A stretch of DNA of 45,551 bases from Arthrobacter sp. ZGTC131 (GCF_002929275.1 NZ_PJIK01000023.1:1-45551); one strand, 5' to 3'; counted from the stretch's first letter, positions 1 to 8,505 are shown. Translations and numbers: made by a program. The notes: a model not told the origin generated them from the letters alone.

Positions 1-147
1 ATGACGTTCGTGGACGGCTACCTGCACCCGGGCGACAAGCCCGGCATCGGCGTCGAATTCAACGAAGAGGCCGCCGCCACCTACCCGTACCAGCAGGCCT
101 ACCTGCCGTACAACCGCCTTGTTGACGGCACCGTCCATGACTGGTGA
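1..147 (+). CDS. C-terminal end of a mannonate dehydratase (ManD/RspA-like), partial
   Basis: Only the last 48 residues are in the window, and the reading frame runs off the left edge. The ATG at base 1 is most likely an internal methionine. The tail has [18 protein letters not shown] followed by [13 protein letters not shown] and a final DGTVHDW. This matches the C-terminus of ManD/RspA-type members of the enolase superfamily (mannonate or altronate dehydratase, formerly starvation-sensing protein RspA). These enzymes dehydrate acid sugars with Mg2+; the metal and catalytic residues lie outside the window. The next gene is a convergent sugar ABC transporter, which fits a sugar-acid role. The exact substrate cannot be inferred. 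Confidence 0.72.
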   Translation: MTFVDGYLHPGDKPGIGVEFNEEAAATYPYQQAYLPYNRLVDGTVHDW

Positions 148-187
148 CCCACAACCGGCAACGCGCGACCGGTGACCCCAACAAAGC

Positions 188-231
188 AGCAGCACACGCT
201 GTTCTGAACGATGAGAACGGCGCGTGCTGCT
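188..231. terminator. 18-bp hairpin between convergent genes
   Basis: Arms 188-205 and 214-231 pair over 18 positions with one G-T wobble and one A-C mismatch, around an 8-nt loop. The hairpin lies 40 bases after the dehydratase stop and 46 bases beyond the mmsB stop, so it can act on both converging transcripts. There is no clear U-tract on either strand, which is common for actinobacterial terminators. Confidence 0.6.
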
Positions 232-249
232 ACCTAGTTGAGTTGGACT

Positions 250-267
250 GGGTTGGGTTGGGTTGGG
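250..267 (+). other. Four-tract G-quadruplex motif
   Basis: Four GGG tracts separated by TT linkers (GGGTTGGGTTGGGTTGGG) lie 9 bases from the mmsB stop codon. The G-rich strand is the + strand, which is the template strand for mmsB transcription. Read-through RNA from the dehydratase gene would also carry the G-tracts. The pattern fits the standard G3N1-7 rule. Confidence 0.7.
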
Positions 268-276
268 CTGGTTGGA

Positions 277-1629
277 TTAGGAGTTTTCGACGGCGCTCAC
301 GGGCCCGGCTCCCACAGTCCCGCCCGCTGGCTTGGCGACTGCGGGCTCGGCGACGGCGGCCACGGCCGCGGGCGTCTTGGCTGCCGGCATAGGTTCCTCG
401 GCGCTGTCCGACGGCGCCGTCTTCCACTTGAACCGTTTGGCCACGGTGGTTCCGCCGCCGCTGCGGTTCTTGTTGAAAATGTCGAAGCCCACTGCGAGCA
501 GGAGCACCAGGCCCTTGATGAGCTGCTGGTAATCGGTGCCCAGGCCCAGGATGGACATGCCGTTGTTGAGCACTCCCATGATGAGGCCGCCGATCATGGC
601 ACCGGCCACCGTTCCGATCCCGCCCTGGACTGCGGCGCCGCCAATGAACGCCGCGGCAATGGAGTCCAGTTCGAAACCGGTGCCGCCCGCCGGCTGCGCC
701 GAGTTCAGGCGTGCCGTGAACACGAGTCCCGCCAGGGCGGCGAGTACGCCCATGTTCACGAACAGGCGGAATGTCACGGCCTTGGTCTTGATGCCGGAGA
801 GCTCTGCCGCATGGAGGTTGCCGCCGATTGCGTAGGTGTGCCGGCCGAAGATGCTGTTGCTCATCAGCGCCGAGTAGGCGATTACCAGGACGGCGAGGAC
901 GATCAGCACGATCGGGGTGCCGCGGTAGCTGGCGAGGAGGAAGGTGATGGCCAGCATGAGCACCGCGATGAAGGCGGTCTTGGTGGCGAACCAGGCCATG
1001 GGCTCGTTCTCGAGGTTGAACTTCCGGCGGATCCGGCGTTCCTTGATGGACTGGAACAGGATCGCGGCGGTGCCGCCCACGCCGAGGATGACCGTCAGCC
1101 ACTCCAGCATCGAGGTGCCGCCGGAGATGTCCGGGAGGAAGCCGCCGCCCAGGGCGCGGAGCTCGTCCGGGAACGGGGTGATCTGCTGGTTCTTGAGCGT
1201 GATCAGCGTCAGGCCGCGGAAGATGAGCATGCCCGCCAGTGTCACGATGAACGCAGGGATTCCCACGTAGGCGATCCAGTAGCCCTGCCAGGCACCGACG
1301 AGCGCGCCTACCAGCAGGCAGGCCGGGATGGCGATCCACCAGGCCCAGCCCCAGTGGACGATCATCACGCCCGATACGGCCCCGATGAAGCCCGCAATGG
1401 AGCCGACGGAGAGATCGATGTGGCCGGCAATAATCACCATCACCATCCCGATGGCCAGGATCAGGATGTAGCTGTTCTGGACCACGAGGTTGGTGACGTT
1501 CTGGGGCTGCAGCAGGATCCCGTCGGTCAGGACCTGGAAGAGCAGGACGATCAGGATCAGGGCGACGAAGATGCCAACCTGGCGGAGGCGGCTTGTGAGA
1601 AAGCCCAGGGATTCTCGTAGGGCGGACAT
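277..1629 (-). CDS. mmsB: Sugar ABC transporter permease (MmsB type)
   Basis: A 450-residue integral membrane permease of the BPD_transp_2/XylH-MmsB group, forming the membrane channel for the ChvE-MmsA system. About ten hydrophobic segments are visible. The family segment AIGMVMVIIAGHIDLSVGS lies near residues 60-78, and the C-terminal core has GLVFTARLNSAQP and FIGGAAVQGGIGTVAGA. The last 50 or so residues are a low-complexity Ala/Pro/Val-rich tail, unusual for the family. The start ATG is preceded by AAGGA at 9-nt spacing. It is the third gene of chvE-mmsA-mmsB, starting 5 nt after the mmsA stop. Multiple-monosaccharide uptake is inferred from the family; the actual sugar is unknown. Confidence 0.9.
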   Translation of the reverse strand: MSALRESLGFLTSRLRQVGIFVALILIVLLFQVLTDGILLQPQNVTNLVVQNSYILILAIGMVMVIIAGHIDLSVGSIAGFIGAVSGVMIVHWGWAWWIAIPACLLVGALVGAWQGYWIAYVGIPAFIVTLAGMLIFRGLTLITLKNQQITPFPDELRALGGGFLPDISGGTSMLEWLTVILGVGGTAAILFQSIKERRIRRKFNLENEPMAWFATKTAFIAVLMLAITFLLASYRGTPIVLIVLAVLVIAYSALMSNSIFGRHTYAIGGNLHAAELSGIKTKAVTFRLFVNMGVLAALAGLVFTARLNSAQPAGGTGFELDSIAAAFIGGAAVQGGIGTVAGAMIGGLIMGVLNNGMSILGLGTDYQQLIKGLVLLLAVGFDIFNKNRSGGGTTVAKRFKWKTAPSDSAEEPMPAAKTPAAVAAVAEPAVAKPAGGTVGAGPVSAVENS

Positions 1630-1634
1630 ATTCG

Positions 1635-3164
1635 CTATTCCTTCTCTTGGGTCATGTAGTGCATGAGGGTCTCCTGGGTGGCTTCGGCAATCGGCACTTC
1701 GCCGGTGATGTGCCCCGCGGACAGGGTGTAGATCCTGTCGCAGATGCCCAGGAGCTCGGGGAGCTCGGAGGAGATCACGATGACGGCCTTACCCTCGGCG
1801 GCCAGTTCCGCGATGATGGTGTAGATCTCGAACTTGGCACCCACGTCGATCCCGCGGGTCGGTTCATCGAGGATCAGCACGTCCGGGTCCGAGAACATCC
1901 ACTTGCTCAGGACCACCTTCTGCTGGTTGCCGCCGGACAGCTTTCCCGTGATGGCCGCGACCGATGGGGCCTTGATGTTCATGCTGGTCCGGTACCGGTT
2001 GGCCACGATGGTCTCTTCGTTCCGGTCCACCCAGCCACGCTTGGCCAGCTTGCCGAGGGCAGCCATCGAGACGTTGCGCTTGATGTCCTCGATCAGGTTC
2101 AGGCCGTAGTGCTTGCGGTCCTCCGTGGCGTAGGCGATCCCGTGGCGGATTGCCTCCGGCACGGTGGAGGTGTTGATTTCCTGCCCGTGCTTGAACACCT
2201 TGCCGGACACCGCGCGGCCGTATGTCCGGCCGAAGACGCTCATGGCCAGCTCGGTCCGGCCGGCGCCCATGAGACCGGCGAGCCCCACCACCTCGCCCTT
2301 GCGGACGTTGAGGCTGGCGTTGTGAACCACTGTGCGGCTGTGGTCCTGGGGGTGCTGCACCGTCCAGTCCTCGATCCGCAGGACCTCTTCGCCGATGCTG
2401 GGCGTGCGGTCCGGGTAGAGGCTTTCGAGGTCGCGGCCCACCATGCCCCGGATGATGCGCTCCTGGGTGATCTGGCCCTGGTCAAGCCGAAGGGTTTCGA
2501 TGGTCCTGCCGTCCCGGATGATGGTGACGGCGTCCGCCACCTTTCGGATCTCGTTGAGCTTGTGGCTGATGATGATGCTGGTGACGCCCTGGCCCTTGAG
2601 GTGCAGGATGAGGTCCAGCAGATGGCCCGAGTCCTCGTCATTGAGCGCGGCGGTGGGCTCGTCCAGGATGAGCAGCTTCACCTCCTTGGAGAGCGCCTTC
2701 GCGATCTCCACCAGCTGCTGCTTTCCGACGCTGATGTGCTGGATGGGTGTCACAGGGTTTTCGCTCAACCCCACCCGGGCCAGCAGCTTGGCGGCCTCCA
2801 AGTTGGTTTTGCGCCAGTCCACCCAGCCGCGGGATGCCAGTTCGTTGCCGAGGAAGATGTTCTCCGCGATGGACAGGTACGGGCTCAGGGCCAGTTCCTG
2901 GTGGATGATGACGATGCCGCGCTTTTCGCTGTCGCTGATGGTGGAGAAGTCGCACGGCTCGTTTTCAAAGAGGATGTCGCCGTCAAACGTGTTGTGCGGG
3001 TACACGCCCGACAGCACTTTCATGAGGGTGGACTTCCCTGCCCCGTTTTCACCGCAGATGGCGTGGACTTCGCCGCGGTTCACGTCCAGGGTGACGTCCT
3101 GGAGGGCTTTTACGCCGGGGAAGGTCTTGGTGATTCCCCGCATTTGAAGAATGGGTACGTTCAT
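1635..3164 (-). CDS. mmsA: Sugar ABC transporter ATP-binding protein (MmsA type)
   Basis: A 509-residue protein with two fused ABC domains, as in the XylG/AraG/MmsA family. The first domain has Walker [10 protein letters not shown] (about residues 38-46), a Q-loop region IIHQELALS and Walker [11 protein letters not shown]. The second domain has the usual degenerate P-loop [10 protein letters not shown], the signature [13 protein letters not shown] and [11 protein letters not shown]. It energises uptake through MmsB. The reading frame could start at a TTG two codons upstream, but the ATG at 3164 has GGGA seven bases upstream and gives the family-like N-terminus [17 protein letters not shown]. 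It is the second gene of the operon. Confidence 0.92.
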   Translation of the reverse strand: MNVPILQMRGITKTFPGVKALQDVTLDVNRGEVHAICGENGAGKSTLMKVLSGVYPHNTFDGDILFENEPCDFSTISDSEKRGIVIIHQELALSPYLSIAENIFLGNELASRGWVDWRKTNLEAAKLLARVGLSENPVTPIQHISVGKQQLVEIAKALSKEVKLLILDEPTAALNDEDSGHLLDLILHLKGQGVTSIIISHKLNEIRKVADAVTIIRDGRTIETLRLDQGQITQERIIRGMVGRDLESLYPDRTPSIGEEVLRIEDWTVQHPQDHSRTVVHNASLNVRKGEVVGLAGLMGAGRTELAMSVFGRTYGRAVSGKVFKHGQEINTSTVPEAIRHGIAYATEDRKHYGLNLIEDIKRNVSMAALGKLAKRGWVDRNEETIVANRYRTSMNIKAPSVAAITGKLSGGNQQKVVLSKWMFSDPDVLILDEPTRGIDVGAKFEIYTIIAELAAEGKAVIVISSELPELLGICDRIYTLSAGHITGEVPIAEATQETLMHYMTQEKE

Positions 3165-3226
3165 GGTCAATTCCCGCAGATTGGTTGGAGCCGGACTCCT
3201 GCTGATGCAGGGCCCCCGGGAGGGAT

Positions 3227-3250
3227 GCGGCCAGGCCGGCGCCCGGCCGC
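3227..3250 (-). other. GC-rich intercistronic hairpin between chvE and mmsA
   Basis: GCGGCC at 3227-3232 pairs with GGCCGC at 3245-3250, with further GC pairing possible inside. It lies in the 100-base gap after chvE. A stem here could stabilise the chvE message or limit read-through into mmsA, matching the common excess of binding protein over transporter. The effect is inferred. Confidence 0.4.
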
Positions 3251-3264
3251 AGCCGTCACGGCGG

Positions 3265-4389
3265 CTACTTGATGTCGGCGTCCGTGTAGTAGCCGGAGTC
3301 GATAAGTTCCGGCTTGTAGTTGTCCTTGGTGATGATCACGGACTTCAGCAGGTAGGCCGGAACCACCTTGACCTTGTTGTTGTAGGTCTCGGTGTCGTTG
3401 GTCTCGGGCTGCTGGCCCTTGAGGACGGCGTCAACCATCTTCACTGCCTGCTCGCCCAGCTTGCGGGTGTCCTTGAAGATCGTGGAGTACTGTTCCCCGG
3501 CGATGATGGACTTCACCGAGCCCTTTTCCGCGTCCTGCCCGGTGACGACCGGCAGGCTGCCCTTGGAGTATCCGCCCGTGCTGGTCAGGGCGGAAATGAT
3601 GCCGATGGACAGCCCGTCGTAAGGCGACAGCACGCCGTCGAGCTTTTTGCCTGAACTGTAGGCGGCGGTGAGAATGTCCTCCATGCGCTTCTGCGCAACG
3701 GGTGCCTGCCATCGGAGGATGGCGGCCTGCTCAAACTTGGTCTGGCCGCTGGGCACTTTGATGGTGCCGGCATCCATGAACGGCTTCAGAGTGTCCATGG
3801 CACCGGTCCAGAAGAAGTTCGCGTTGTTGTCGTCCGGGCTGCCGGCGAAGAGTTCCACGTTGAACGGGCCCTTGCCGTCCACCTTCTTGCCGCTGGCGTC
3901 CATGAGGCCCAGCCCGGTCAGGAGGGACGTCGCCTGCTGGACGCCCACCGTGTAGTTGTCGAAGGTGGTGTAGAAATCGACGTTCGGCGTGCCGTTGATC
4001 AGGCGGTCGTAGGCGATGACCTTGACGTTCTGTTCCTTCGCCTTGGCCAGGACATCCGTCAGGGTGGTGCCGTCGATGGCGGCGATGATCAGTGCCTTCG
4101 CGCCCTTCGTGAGCATGTTTTCAATCTGCGAGACCTGTGTGGGGATGTCGTCGTTGGCGTACTGGAGGTCCGCCTTGTAACCGAGCTTAACCACGGAATC
4201 GGAGACGTTCTTGCCGTCGGCGATCCACCGTTCTGACGTCTGGGTGGGCATGGAGATGCCCACCAGGGCGCCGGCAGCATCGGCGCTGCCGGACGGGGCC
4301 GCGGCGCCGGGCCGGCTGCCGCAGCCGGTTGCCCCCACGGTGACGGCGAGGACGACCGCAAAGGCGCCCAGAAGTTTCTTGATACGCAC
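3265..4389 (-). CDS. chvE: Sugar-binding lipoprotein (ChvE type)
   Basis: A 374-residue solute-binding protein (periplasmic-binding-protein family 4, ChvE/XylF-like) that captures monosaccharides outside the membrane for MmsA-MmsB. The N-terminus [22 protein letters not shown] is a lipoprotein signal ending in a lipobox cysteine. [28 protein letters not shown] and [22 protein letters not shown] are typical of the ChvE group. The start is GTG at 4389, with AAGGAG five bases upstream; an earlier in-frame start at 4482 would cross the promoter and operator. It is the first gene of the operon. Confidence 0.92.
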   Translation of the reverse strand: MRIKKLLGAFAVVLAVTVGATGCGSRPGAAAPSGSADAAGALVGISMPTQTSERWIADGKNVSDSVVKLGYKADLQYANDDIPTQVSQIENMLTKGAKALIIAAIDGTTLTDVLAKAKEQNVKVIAYDRLINGTPNVDFYTTFDNYTVGVQQATSLLTGLGLMDASGKKVDGKGPFNVELFAGSPDDNNANFFWTGAMDTLKPFMDAGTIKVPSGQTKFEQAAILRWQAPVAQKRMEDILTAAYSSGKKLDGVLSPYDGLSIGIISALTSTGGYSKGSLPVVTGQDAEKGSVKSIIAGEQYSTIFKDTRKLGEQAVKMVDAVLKGQQPETNDTETYNNKVKVVPAYLLKSVIITKDNYKPELIDSGYYTDADIK

Positions 4390-4488
4390 TTGTTCTCCTT
4401 CCGCGGCTGACTCGTGCCGCGAATTGGTGCTGGGTCGAAGGGCATCTGCGCCTTCCGACGGGACCGGCAGTTGGCGTCGCAACCCACG

Positions 4489-4504
4489 TTGTGAGCGCTA
4501 ACAA
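4489..4504. promoter_or_regulatory. LacI-family operator for chvE-mmsAB
   Basis: TTGTGAGCGCTAACAA is a 16-bp palindrome with one mismatched pair and the central GCGC typical of LacI/GalR-family operators. It lies about five bases downstream of the -10 element, at the expected transcription start, so a bound repressor would block initiation. No lacI-type gene is in the window; the regulator may lie elsewhere. Confidence 0.72.
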
Positions 4505-4508
4505 CACG

Positions 4509-4538
4509 AGAATAGCCTACTGCCCGACTGTGAGTCAA
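4509..4538 (-). promoter_or_regulatory. Sigma-70-type promoter of chvE-mmsA-mmsB
   Basis: On the minus strand TTGACT (4533-4538) and TATTCT (4509-4514) are separated by 18 bp. The -10 is followed directly by the palindromic operator and, about 120 bases on, by the GTG start of chvE. Confidence 0.75.
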
Positions 4539-4594
4539 TTCACATTAGCTGGCGTCAAACCACGTTGCGCAGCGGCGGATGGGCGCGGTTGGAA

Positions 4595-4630
4595 GGCGTG
4601 GTGCCGGCCGGAGGCGGCCGGCACCACGCC
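4595..4630. terminator. Perfect 16-bp hairpin downstream of phoD
   Basis: Arms 4595-4610 and 4615-4630 pair perfectly around a 4-nt loop (GAGG). It lies 22 bases beyond the phoD stop and upstream of the chvE promoter. No U-tract follows on the minus strand. It is probably the phoD terminator. Confidence 0.65.
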
Positions 4631-4652
4631 GAGGGTGAAAGCGTGAGCCGCG

Positions 4653-6230
4653 CTACTGCAGTCCCGGGACGCCGTCGTGGATCTTGAATGAGGCCTTCGT
4701 GCTCACCGGCGAACCGGGGGTGGCCACGTAGTCCAGGACCCGGAAATCGGCCTTCATCGAGTCCTTGGTGATGATGGTCCTGACGTACCCGCGCTGGTCG
4801 TTGAAGAACTTCAGGTGATCGTTCCAGGCCATGGTCGGATCCGTGACGGAGCCCGTTCCGTTGCCGGTTGAGGTGACGGACGTGCACACCAGTTCCGATC
4901 CCACGACGGGCGCGTCCGGGTTCTTGTAGTCCACCTTGACGTCGTTGGCCCAGTTCCGGTGGACGTCACCGGTAAGCACGACGGCGTTGCGCACCTTCGC
5001 GTCCACCCAGCCCTGGGTGATCCTGCGGCGGGAAGCGGCATAGCCGTCCCAACCGTCCATCGACATGTCGTCGATGTCGGCGGCCGCGTTGCGGTCGCGT
5101 TCGGCGAAGAACACCTGCTGGCCCAGAACGTCCCAGCGGGCCCGGGATTTCCGGAACCCGTCCAGCAGCCATTGCTCCTGTTCCGCACCCGTGATGGTGC
5201 GGTTCTCCGCCAGGCGCTCCTGGACGTTCTTGCGCCAGCCGTCGCCGGCAAGCTGGTCATCCCGGTACTGACGGGTGTCCATCATGTGGAAGTTCGCCAG
5301 CTGGCCCCACTGCACCGTGCGGTAGATCTTCATGTCCGAGCCTGAGGGCATGGAGGGCGCGCGCAGGGGCATGTTTTCGTAGTATGCCTGGAAGGCCGCA
5401 GCCCGGCGCCGGCGGAAGTTGGCGGTGGTGTCATTCAACTGGGCCGGGTCCGCGTTCTCCGGCACCTCGTCCGCCCAGTTGTTGTCCACTTCGTGGTCGT
5501 CCCAGACCACCAACCACGGCGCGGCCGCATGCGCGGCCTGGAGGTCGGCGTCGGCCTTGTACTGCGCGTGGCGCTGGCGGTAATTCTCAAGCGTCACGGT
5601 CTCCGGCCCCTCGTGGTCGCGGACGTTGCCGCCAGCGGTGATGTAGGAGCCCTTCTTGTATTCGTACTGGTAGTCGCCCAGGTGGAGGACAAGGTCCGGC
5701 TGGTCCTCCGCGAGGCGCCGGTAGGCCGTGAAGTAGCCGTGTTCGTACTGGGCACAGCTGGCGAAGGACATGGCCAGCGCCGCCGGCGTCTCGTTCCAGG
5801 CCGGGCTTGTCAGCGTGCGGCCCACCGCGCTGATGTGGCGGCCGGCGCGGAAGCGGTAGAAGTATTCACGGCCGGGCTTCAGTCCGCGCAGCTCGGCGTG
5901 CACTGAGTGGGCGCCCGCCGGCACCGCCTGTTCGACGCCGCGCTGGACAACCTTCCGCATGGCCGGGTCCTCGGCCACTTCCCAGGCGACGGCGACGGTG
6001 CGGGAGGGCATGCCGCCCAGCCCGTCCTCCGCCAGCGGGCTGAGGGCAAGGCGGGTCCAAATCACAAAGCCGTCGGGCCACGGGTCGCCAGAGGCGACGC
6101 CGAGCGTGAAGGGGTCTGTGGGAAGGCTTGCCTCCGAGCTCCGCTGGTCGGCGATGGCGGTTCCAGGCAAGGCGATGACGAGTCCGGCACCGAGGCCGGT
6201 GGTGATGAGCGTTCTGCGCGTAATGTCCAT
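4653..6230 (-). CDS. phoD: Alkaline phosphatase D (PhoD)
   Basis: A 525-residue secreted phosphodiesterase/alkaline phosphatase that releases phosphate from organic esters outside the cell. The N-terminus MDITRRTLITTGLGAGLVIALPG has a twin-arginine pair and a hydrophobic stretch, fitting Tat export. A PhoD N-terminal domain (about 40-140) precedes the metallophosphatase core with FASCAQYEHGYF (about 156), LHLGDYQYEY (about 183), VVWDDHEVDNNWA (about 241) and VLTGDVHRNW (about 405), the metal-binding motifs of the family. Length is normal. There is no good ribosome-binding site; TAGGTT lies exactly 6 nt before the ATG, which fits leaderless transcription. Phosphate control is usual for the family, but no PHO box was identified. 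Confidence 0.93.
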   Translation of the reverse strand: MDITRRTLITTGLGAGLVIALPGTAIADQRSSEASLPTDPFTLGVASGDPWPDGFVIWTRLALSPLAEDGLGGMPSRTVAVAWEVAEDPAMRKVVQRGVEQAVPAGAHSVHAELRGLKPGREYFYRFRAGRHISAVGRTLTSPAWNETPAALAMSFASCAQYEHGYFTAYRRLAEDQPDLVLHLGDYQYEYKKGSYITAGGNVRDHEGPETVTLENYRQRHAQYKADADLQAAHAAAPWLVVWDDHEVDNNWADEVPENADPAQLNDTTANFRRRRAAAFQAYYENMPLRAPSMPSGSDMKIYRTVQWGQLANFHMMDTRQYRDDQLAGDGWRKNVQERLAENRTITGAEQEQWLLDGFRKSRARWDVLGQQVFFAERDRNAAADIDDMSMDGWDGYAASRRRITQGWVDAKVRNAVVLTGDVHRNWANDVKVDYKNPDAPVVGSELVCTSVTSTGNGTGSVTDPTMAWNDHLKFFNDQRGYVRTIITKDSMKADFRVLDYVATPGSPVSTKASFKIHDGVPGLQ

Positions 6231-6236
6231 GGCCCG

Positions 6237-6242
6237 AACCTA
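6237..6242 (-). promoter_or_regulatory. -10 element of a probable leaderless phoD promoter
   Basis: TAGGTT on the minus strand ends 6 nt before the phoD ATG, placing transcription initiation at or beside the start codon. It fits the TANNNT pattern seen before several other genes in this window. The -35 region is not convincing. Confidence 0.5.
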
Positions 6243-6308
6243 GCCAGCCCGTTTGGACAGGCGAGGACGCACGCGTGAATCGCGAGTGAACGCAGTGGTG
6301 CCGTCCGG

Positions 6309-6506
6309 CTACTTCGAGGGCTGCGGGACTTCGCAGGCGATCTTGGGATTGGCGCCCATATAGTTCAGGGGGCCAGCCGCGATGGTCACCGCCACTGTGC
6401 CGGCCTCGGCGCACGAGTCGGGCGAACCGCCGAAGTAGCCGCGCTGGAACGCAGCGAAGGCCCCGATGAGGAGCCAGATGATCAATAGCGTTCCGACGAT
6501 CCTCAT
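6309..6506 (-). CDS. Small membrane protein, function unknown
   Basis: A 65-residue protein not assigned to a characterised family. It starts with one hydrophobic segment (MRIVGTLLIIWLLIGAFAAFQRGYF), followed by a short exported-looking part with two cysteines (SPDSCAEAG and PKIACEVP) that could form a disulfide. GGAGG lies five bases before the ATG, supporting real translation. It lies upstream of phoD on the same strand with a 78-base gap, so a shared transcript is possible but not shown. Confidence 0.7.
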   Translation of the reverse strand: MRIVGTLLIIWLLIGAFAAFQRGYFGGSPDSCAEAGTVAVTIAAGPLNYMGANPKIACEVPQPSK

Positions 6507-6639
6507 GGCATCCTCCGTAGCTGCGTCGCCACTAATGTGAGTCCATTATCCACCGGCGCCATGCTGTGGGACAGAGCCCCGGATCCGGCGCCTTACCCGT
6601 GGCTGGACCCGGCGTGTGGCTGGGATGCCGCCACCCGAG

Positions 6640-6873
6640 TCAGCTCGGCTCAGTGGTGTCCACGGGGGTGTCGTCCACGTCTTCAGTCTCTTCGGCGGTG
6701 CCTACCTGGTCATCGCTGGGTTCCGACCCGCTCGGCGCTGCAAGCCCTTCTTCGGGCTCGAACGTGTTCGGTTCACCTGCGCCAAGTCCGACGCCTGAGC
6801 CAGACGGTGCCACGGTGCCATCCTCCTGTGTAGCAGCGTCCTGCGGGCCGGTTCCGGTTCCTTCAGTGCTCAT
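6640..6873 (-). CDS. Small acidic, disordered protein, unknown
   Basis: A 77-residue protein rich in Glu, Asp, Gly, Ser, Thr and Pro, with almost no hydrophobic or basic residues, so it is predicted disordered and strongly acidic. No family was recognised. AGGAG lies six bases before the ATG, which favours a real gene over a chance frame. It is divergent from the PAP2 phosphatase gene. Such proteins are often stress-related, but nothing here shows a function. Confidence 0.5.
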   Translation of the reverse strand: MSTEGTGTGPQDAATQEDGTVAPSGSGVGLGAGEPNTFEPEEGLAAPSGSEPSDDQVGTAEETEDVDDTPVDTTEPS

Positions 6874-6979
6874 GCGCTCTCCTGAGACCTCGTAGTGAAT
6901 GGGTACCTCACGGTAACAGCGGCTGGGTCCATCCGTAAGGCTCCGCCGGATATCCTGTTCCCGCCAGCGTCACCGGAAC

Positions 6980-7009
6980 GGGGATATTCTTCATCAAAGA
7001 ACATTCCCC
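6980..7009. repeat. Imperfect inverted repeat upstream of the PAP2 gene
   Basis: GGGGATATTCTT (6980-6991) faces AAGAACATTCCCC (6997-7009), with one bulge and one mismatch. It lies 23 bases before the PAP2 start codon and could be an operator or a leader hairpin. No regulator is suggested by the neighbours. Confidence 0.4.
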
Positions 7010-7031
7010 TCGGCGCACAGGCAGGCTTCCA

Positions 7032-7811
7032 ATGGCACAAGAATCAGCGGGCAAGACTGGCTGGTGGCGGACGTTCCACGACAAGTTCGTCGTCGAGGAA
7101 CGCTATATGGACACCCGCGCCAGAAAAGCGCTTTACGTAAGCGCGGTGATCCTGGTGCTGGTGGGCGCGTCCGTGTTCTTCGTGAGCCTGGCCGGCGTCC
7201 TGCAGCAGGATGGATTGACCGGCGCCGACGAATCAGCACGACGATGGCTGCTGACGCTGCGTTCGGAGGCCCTGACGGTTGTGATGATTTTCCTGGCGAT
7301 CATATTTGGGCCAGTAGCGCTGCCTATTATCGTCCTGGTGGTCACGGTCGCCTGGGGGATCCTGGCCAAGCACGCGTGGCGGCCCATTGTGCTGGCCGCG
7401 GCGATGCTCACCGGCGTGGGGCTCGCACAGCTTATCGGCCGTTCCGTCGAGCGTGACCGCCCACCGGTGGATCTCATGCTCTTCGGTGCCGACCACACTT
7501 TTTCCTTTCCTTCCGGCCATGTCCTGGGTGCATCGGATTTCCTGCTGGTGACCACGTTCCTGGTGTTTTCCCGGCGGCAGAACTCGCGCGCCGCCGTCGT
7601 CGCATTTGCCTTCGCCATTATTGGCGTGTTCCTGGCAGCGGTCAGCAGGCTCTACCTGGGGTACCACTGGGTGAGCGACGCCGTCGCCTCCGTGGCGCTG
7701 TCCCTGGTGGTGGTGGGCGTCGTCATCGCCGTGGATACCTGGCGCACTGCCCGGGTGACGGGTGAAGCCGTCACTGGCGAGCTGTCCAAGGCCGATTCCC
7801 CGTCGGACTGA
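7032..7811 (+). CDS. PAP2-family membrane phosphatase
   Basis: A 259-residue integral membrane protein of the PAP2 superfamily, which dephosphorylates lipid phosphates such as phosphatidate or undecaprenyl pyrophosphate. All three family motifs are present: GRSVERDRPP (136-145), PSGH (160-163) and SRLYLGYHWVSD (205-216), with the two catalytic histidines. About six transmembrane segments are visible. A cytoplasmic N-terminal stretch of about 30 residues precedes the first segment. The substrate cannot be decided from sequence. It stands alone, with MmcQ 62 bases downstream. Confidence 0.88.
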   Translation: MAQESAGKTGWWRTFHDKFVVEERYMDTRARKALYVSAVILVLVGASVFFVSLAGVLQQDGLTGADESARRWLLTLRSEALTVVMIFLAIIFGPVALPIIVLVVTVAWGILAKHAWRPIVLAAAMLTGVGLAQLIGRSVERDRPPVDLMLFGADHTFSFPSGHVLGASDFLLVTTFLVFSRRQNSRAAVVAFAFAIIGVFLAAVSRLYLGYHWVSDAVASVALSLVVVGVVIAVDTWRTARVTGEAVTGELSKADSPSD

Positions 7812-7862
7812 TGCCGGCACGCGGTGCCCGGGGCGGGGATTGCCGCGGCCGGTGCGCGGTGC

Positions 7863-7868
7863 CACAGT
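7863..7868 (+). promoter_or_regulatory. -10-like element before the MmcQ gene
   Basis: CACAGT ends 5 nt before the ATG at 7874, with only a weak ribosome-binding site (AGGG directly abutting). This resembles the leaderless layout of other genes here but is one base shorter and lacks the initial T. Confidence 0.35.
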
Positions 7869-7873
7869 AGGGC

Positions 7874-8179
7874 ATGGCCACTGAAGCCGATGTCCGCCGG
7901 ATCTGCCTTTCGCTGCCGGGTGTCACGGAACGTCCCAGTTGGGGCCAGCCGGCATGGTTCGCCAAGACGCTCATGGCCCGGATCTGGGAAGAGGGCGTGC
8001 TGACCGTCAAAACCGTAGAGCGCGAGGCGCTCGCGGGAACGGATCCGGAGACGTACTTCTGGACGCCGCACCACGAGAGGTCGCCGCAGTTGGTGCTGGT
8101 CCGGCTTTCAAGGCTCGACGGCGACGAACTCGCCGAGTTGTTGGAGGAGTCCTTCCTCCTCGCTGGCGGACGGGGCTGA
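7874..8179 (+). CDS. MmcQ/YjbR-family protein
   Basis: A 101-residue single-domain protein of the MmcQ/YjbR family (CyaY-like fold, often called DNA-binding, true role unsettled). Family features include an N-terminal helix with CLSLPGVTERPSWGQPAWF, a central strand region RIWEEGVLTVKTVEREAL, and the aromatic segment TYFWTPHHERSPQLVLVRL before a C-terminal helix DELAELLEESF. The length is normal. It is convergent with hspR, their stops being 13 bases apart. Confidence 0.82.
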   Translation: MATEADVRRICLSLPGVTERPSWGQPAWFAKTLMARIWEEGVLTVKTVEREALAGTDPETYFWTPHHERSPQLVLVRLSRLDGDELAELLEESFLLAGGRG

Positions 8180-8192
8180 GCGGCGGACGGGG

Positions 8193-8489
8193 CTACCGCG
8201 GACTCCGGGTGCGGGCACGTTCCAGCTCCCGGCGGAGCCTGGCGTTGTCCACCTCGAGCTCGAGCACCTTGGCCACGCCCGCCAGGTTGAGCCCTTCGTC
8301 GAGTAGCTCCCCGATCCGGCGCAGCACCGCCAGGTCCGACTCGCTGTACTGCCTCGTTCCGCCCAGGGTCCGCCCCGGGGTGAGTAGGCCGCGGCGCTCA
8401 TAGAGTCGGATGTTTTGCTGGCCTGTACCGAGGAGTTCCGCCACCACGGAAATGGCGTAAACCCCCCGGTCGCTGTCTGAAGCTGCCAC
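8193..8489 (-). CDS. hspR: MerR-family heat-shock repressor, HspR-like
   Basis: A 98-residue MerR-type regulator. The winged helix-turn-helix spans about residues 9-75 (YAISVVAELLGTGQQNIRLYERRGLL and GGTRQYSESDLAVLRRIGELLDEGLNLAGVAKVLELE). The NLAGVAKVLELE segment and a short C-terminal coiled coil resemble HspR. HspR represses heat-shock genes in actinobacteria, usually with DnaK. The start is GTG at 8489, preceded by AGGGGA. It is divergent from hsp20, making that gene its most likely target. The classical HAIR operator was not found; a different palindrome lies in the shared region. Confidence 0.8.
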   Translation of the reverse strand: MAASDSDRGVYAISVVAELLGTGQQNIRLYERRGLLTPGRTLGGTRQYSESDLAVLRRIGELLDEGLNLAGVAKVLELEVDNARLRRELERARTRSPR

Positions 8490-8505
8490 TCTTTCCCCTG
8501 ATCTG

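Noticed and set aside
1-147. A complete 48-residue gene starting at the first base
   Set aside because: The sequence matches the end of a much longer enolase-superfamily protein, so the ATG is internal and the gene is cut by the window edge.
230-1620. Long open frames antisense to mmsB, and similar ones opposite mmsA, aceB and the NCS2 permease
   Set aside because: High-GC genes give long open frames on the other strand. These have His/Arg/Asp/Gly-rich nonsense composition, no ribosome-binding sites and no domains.
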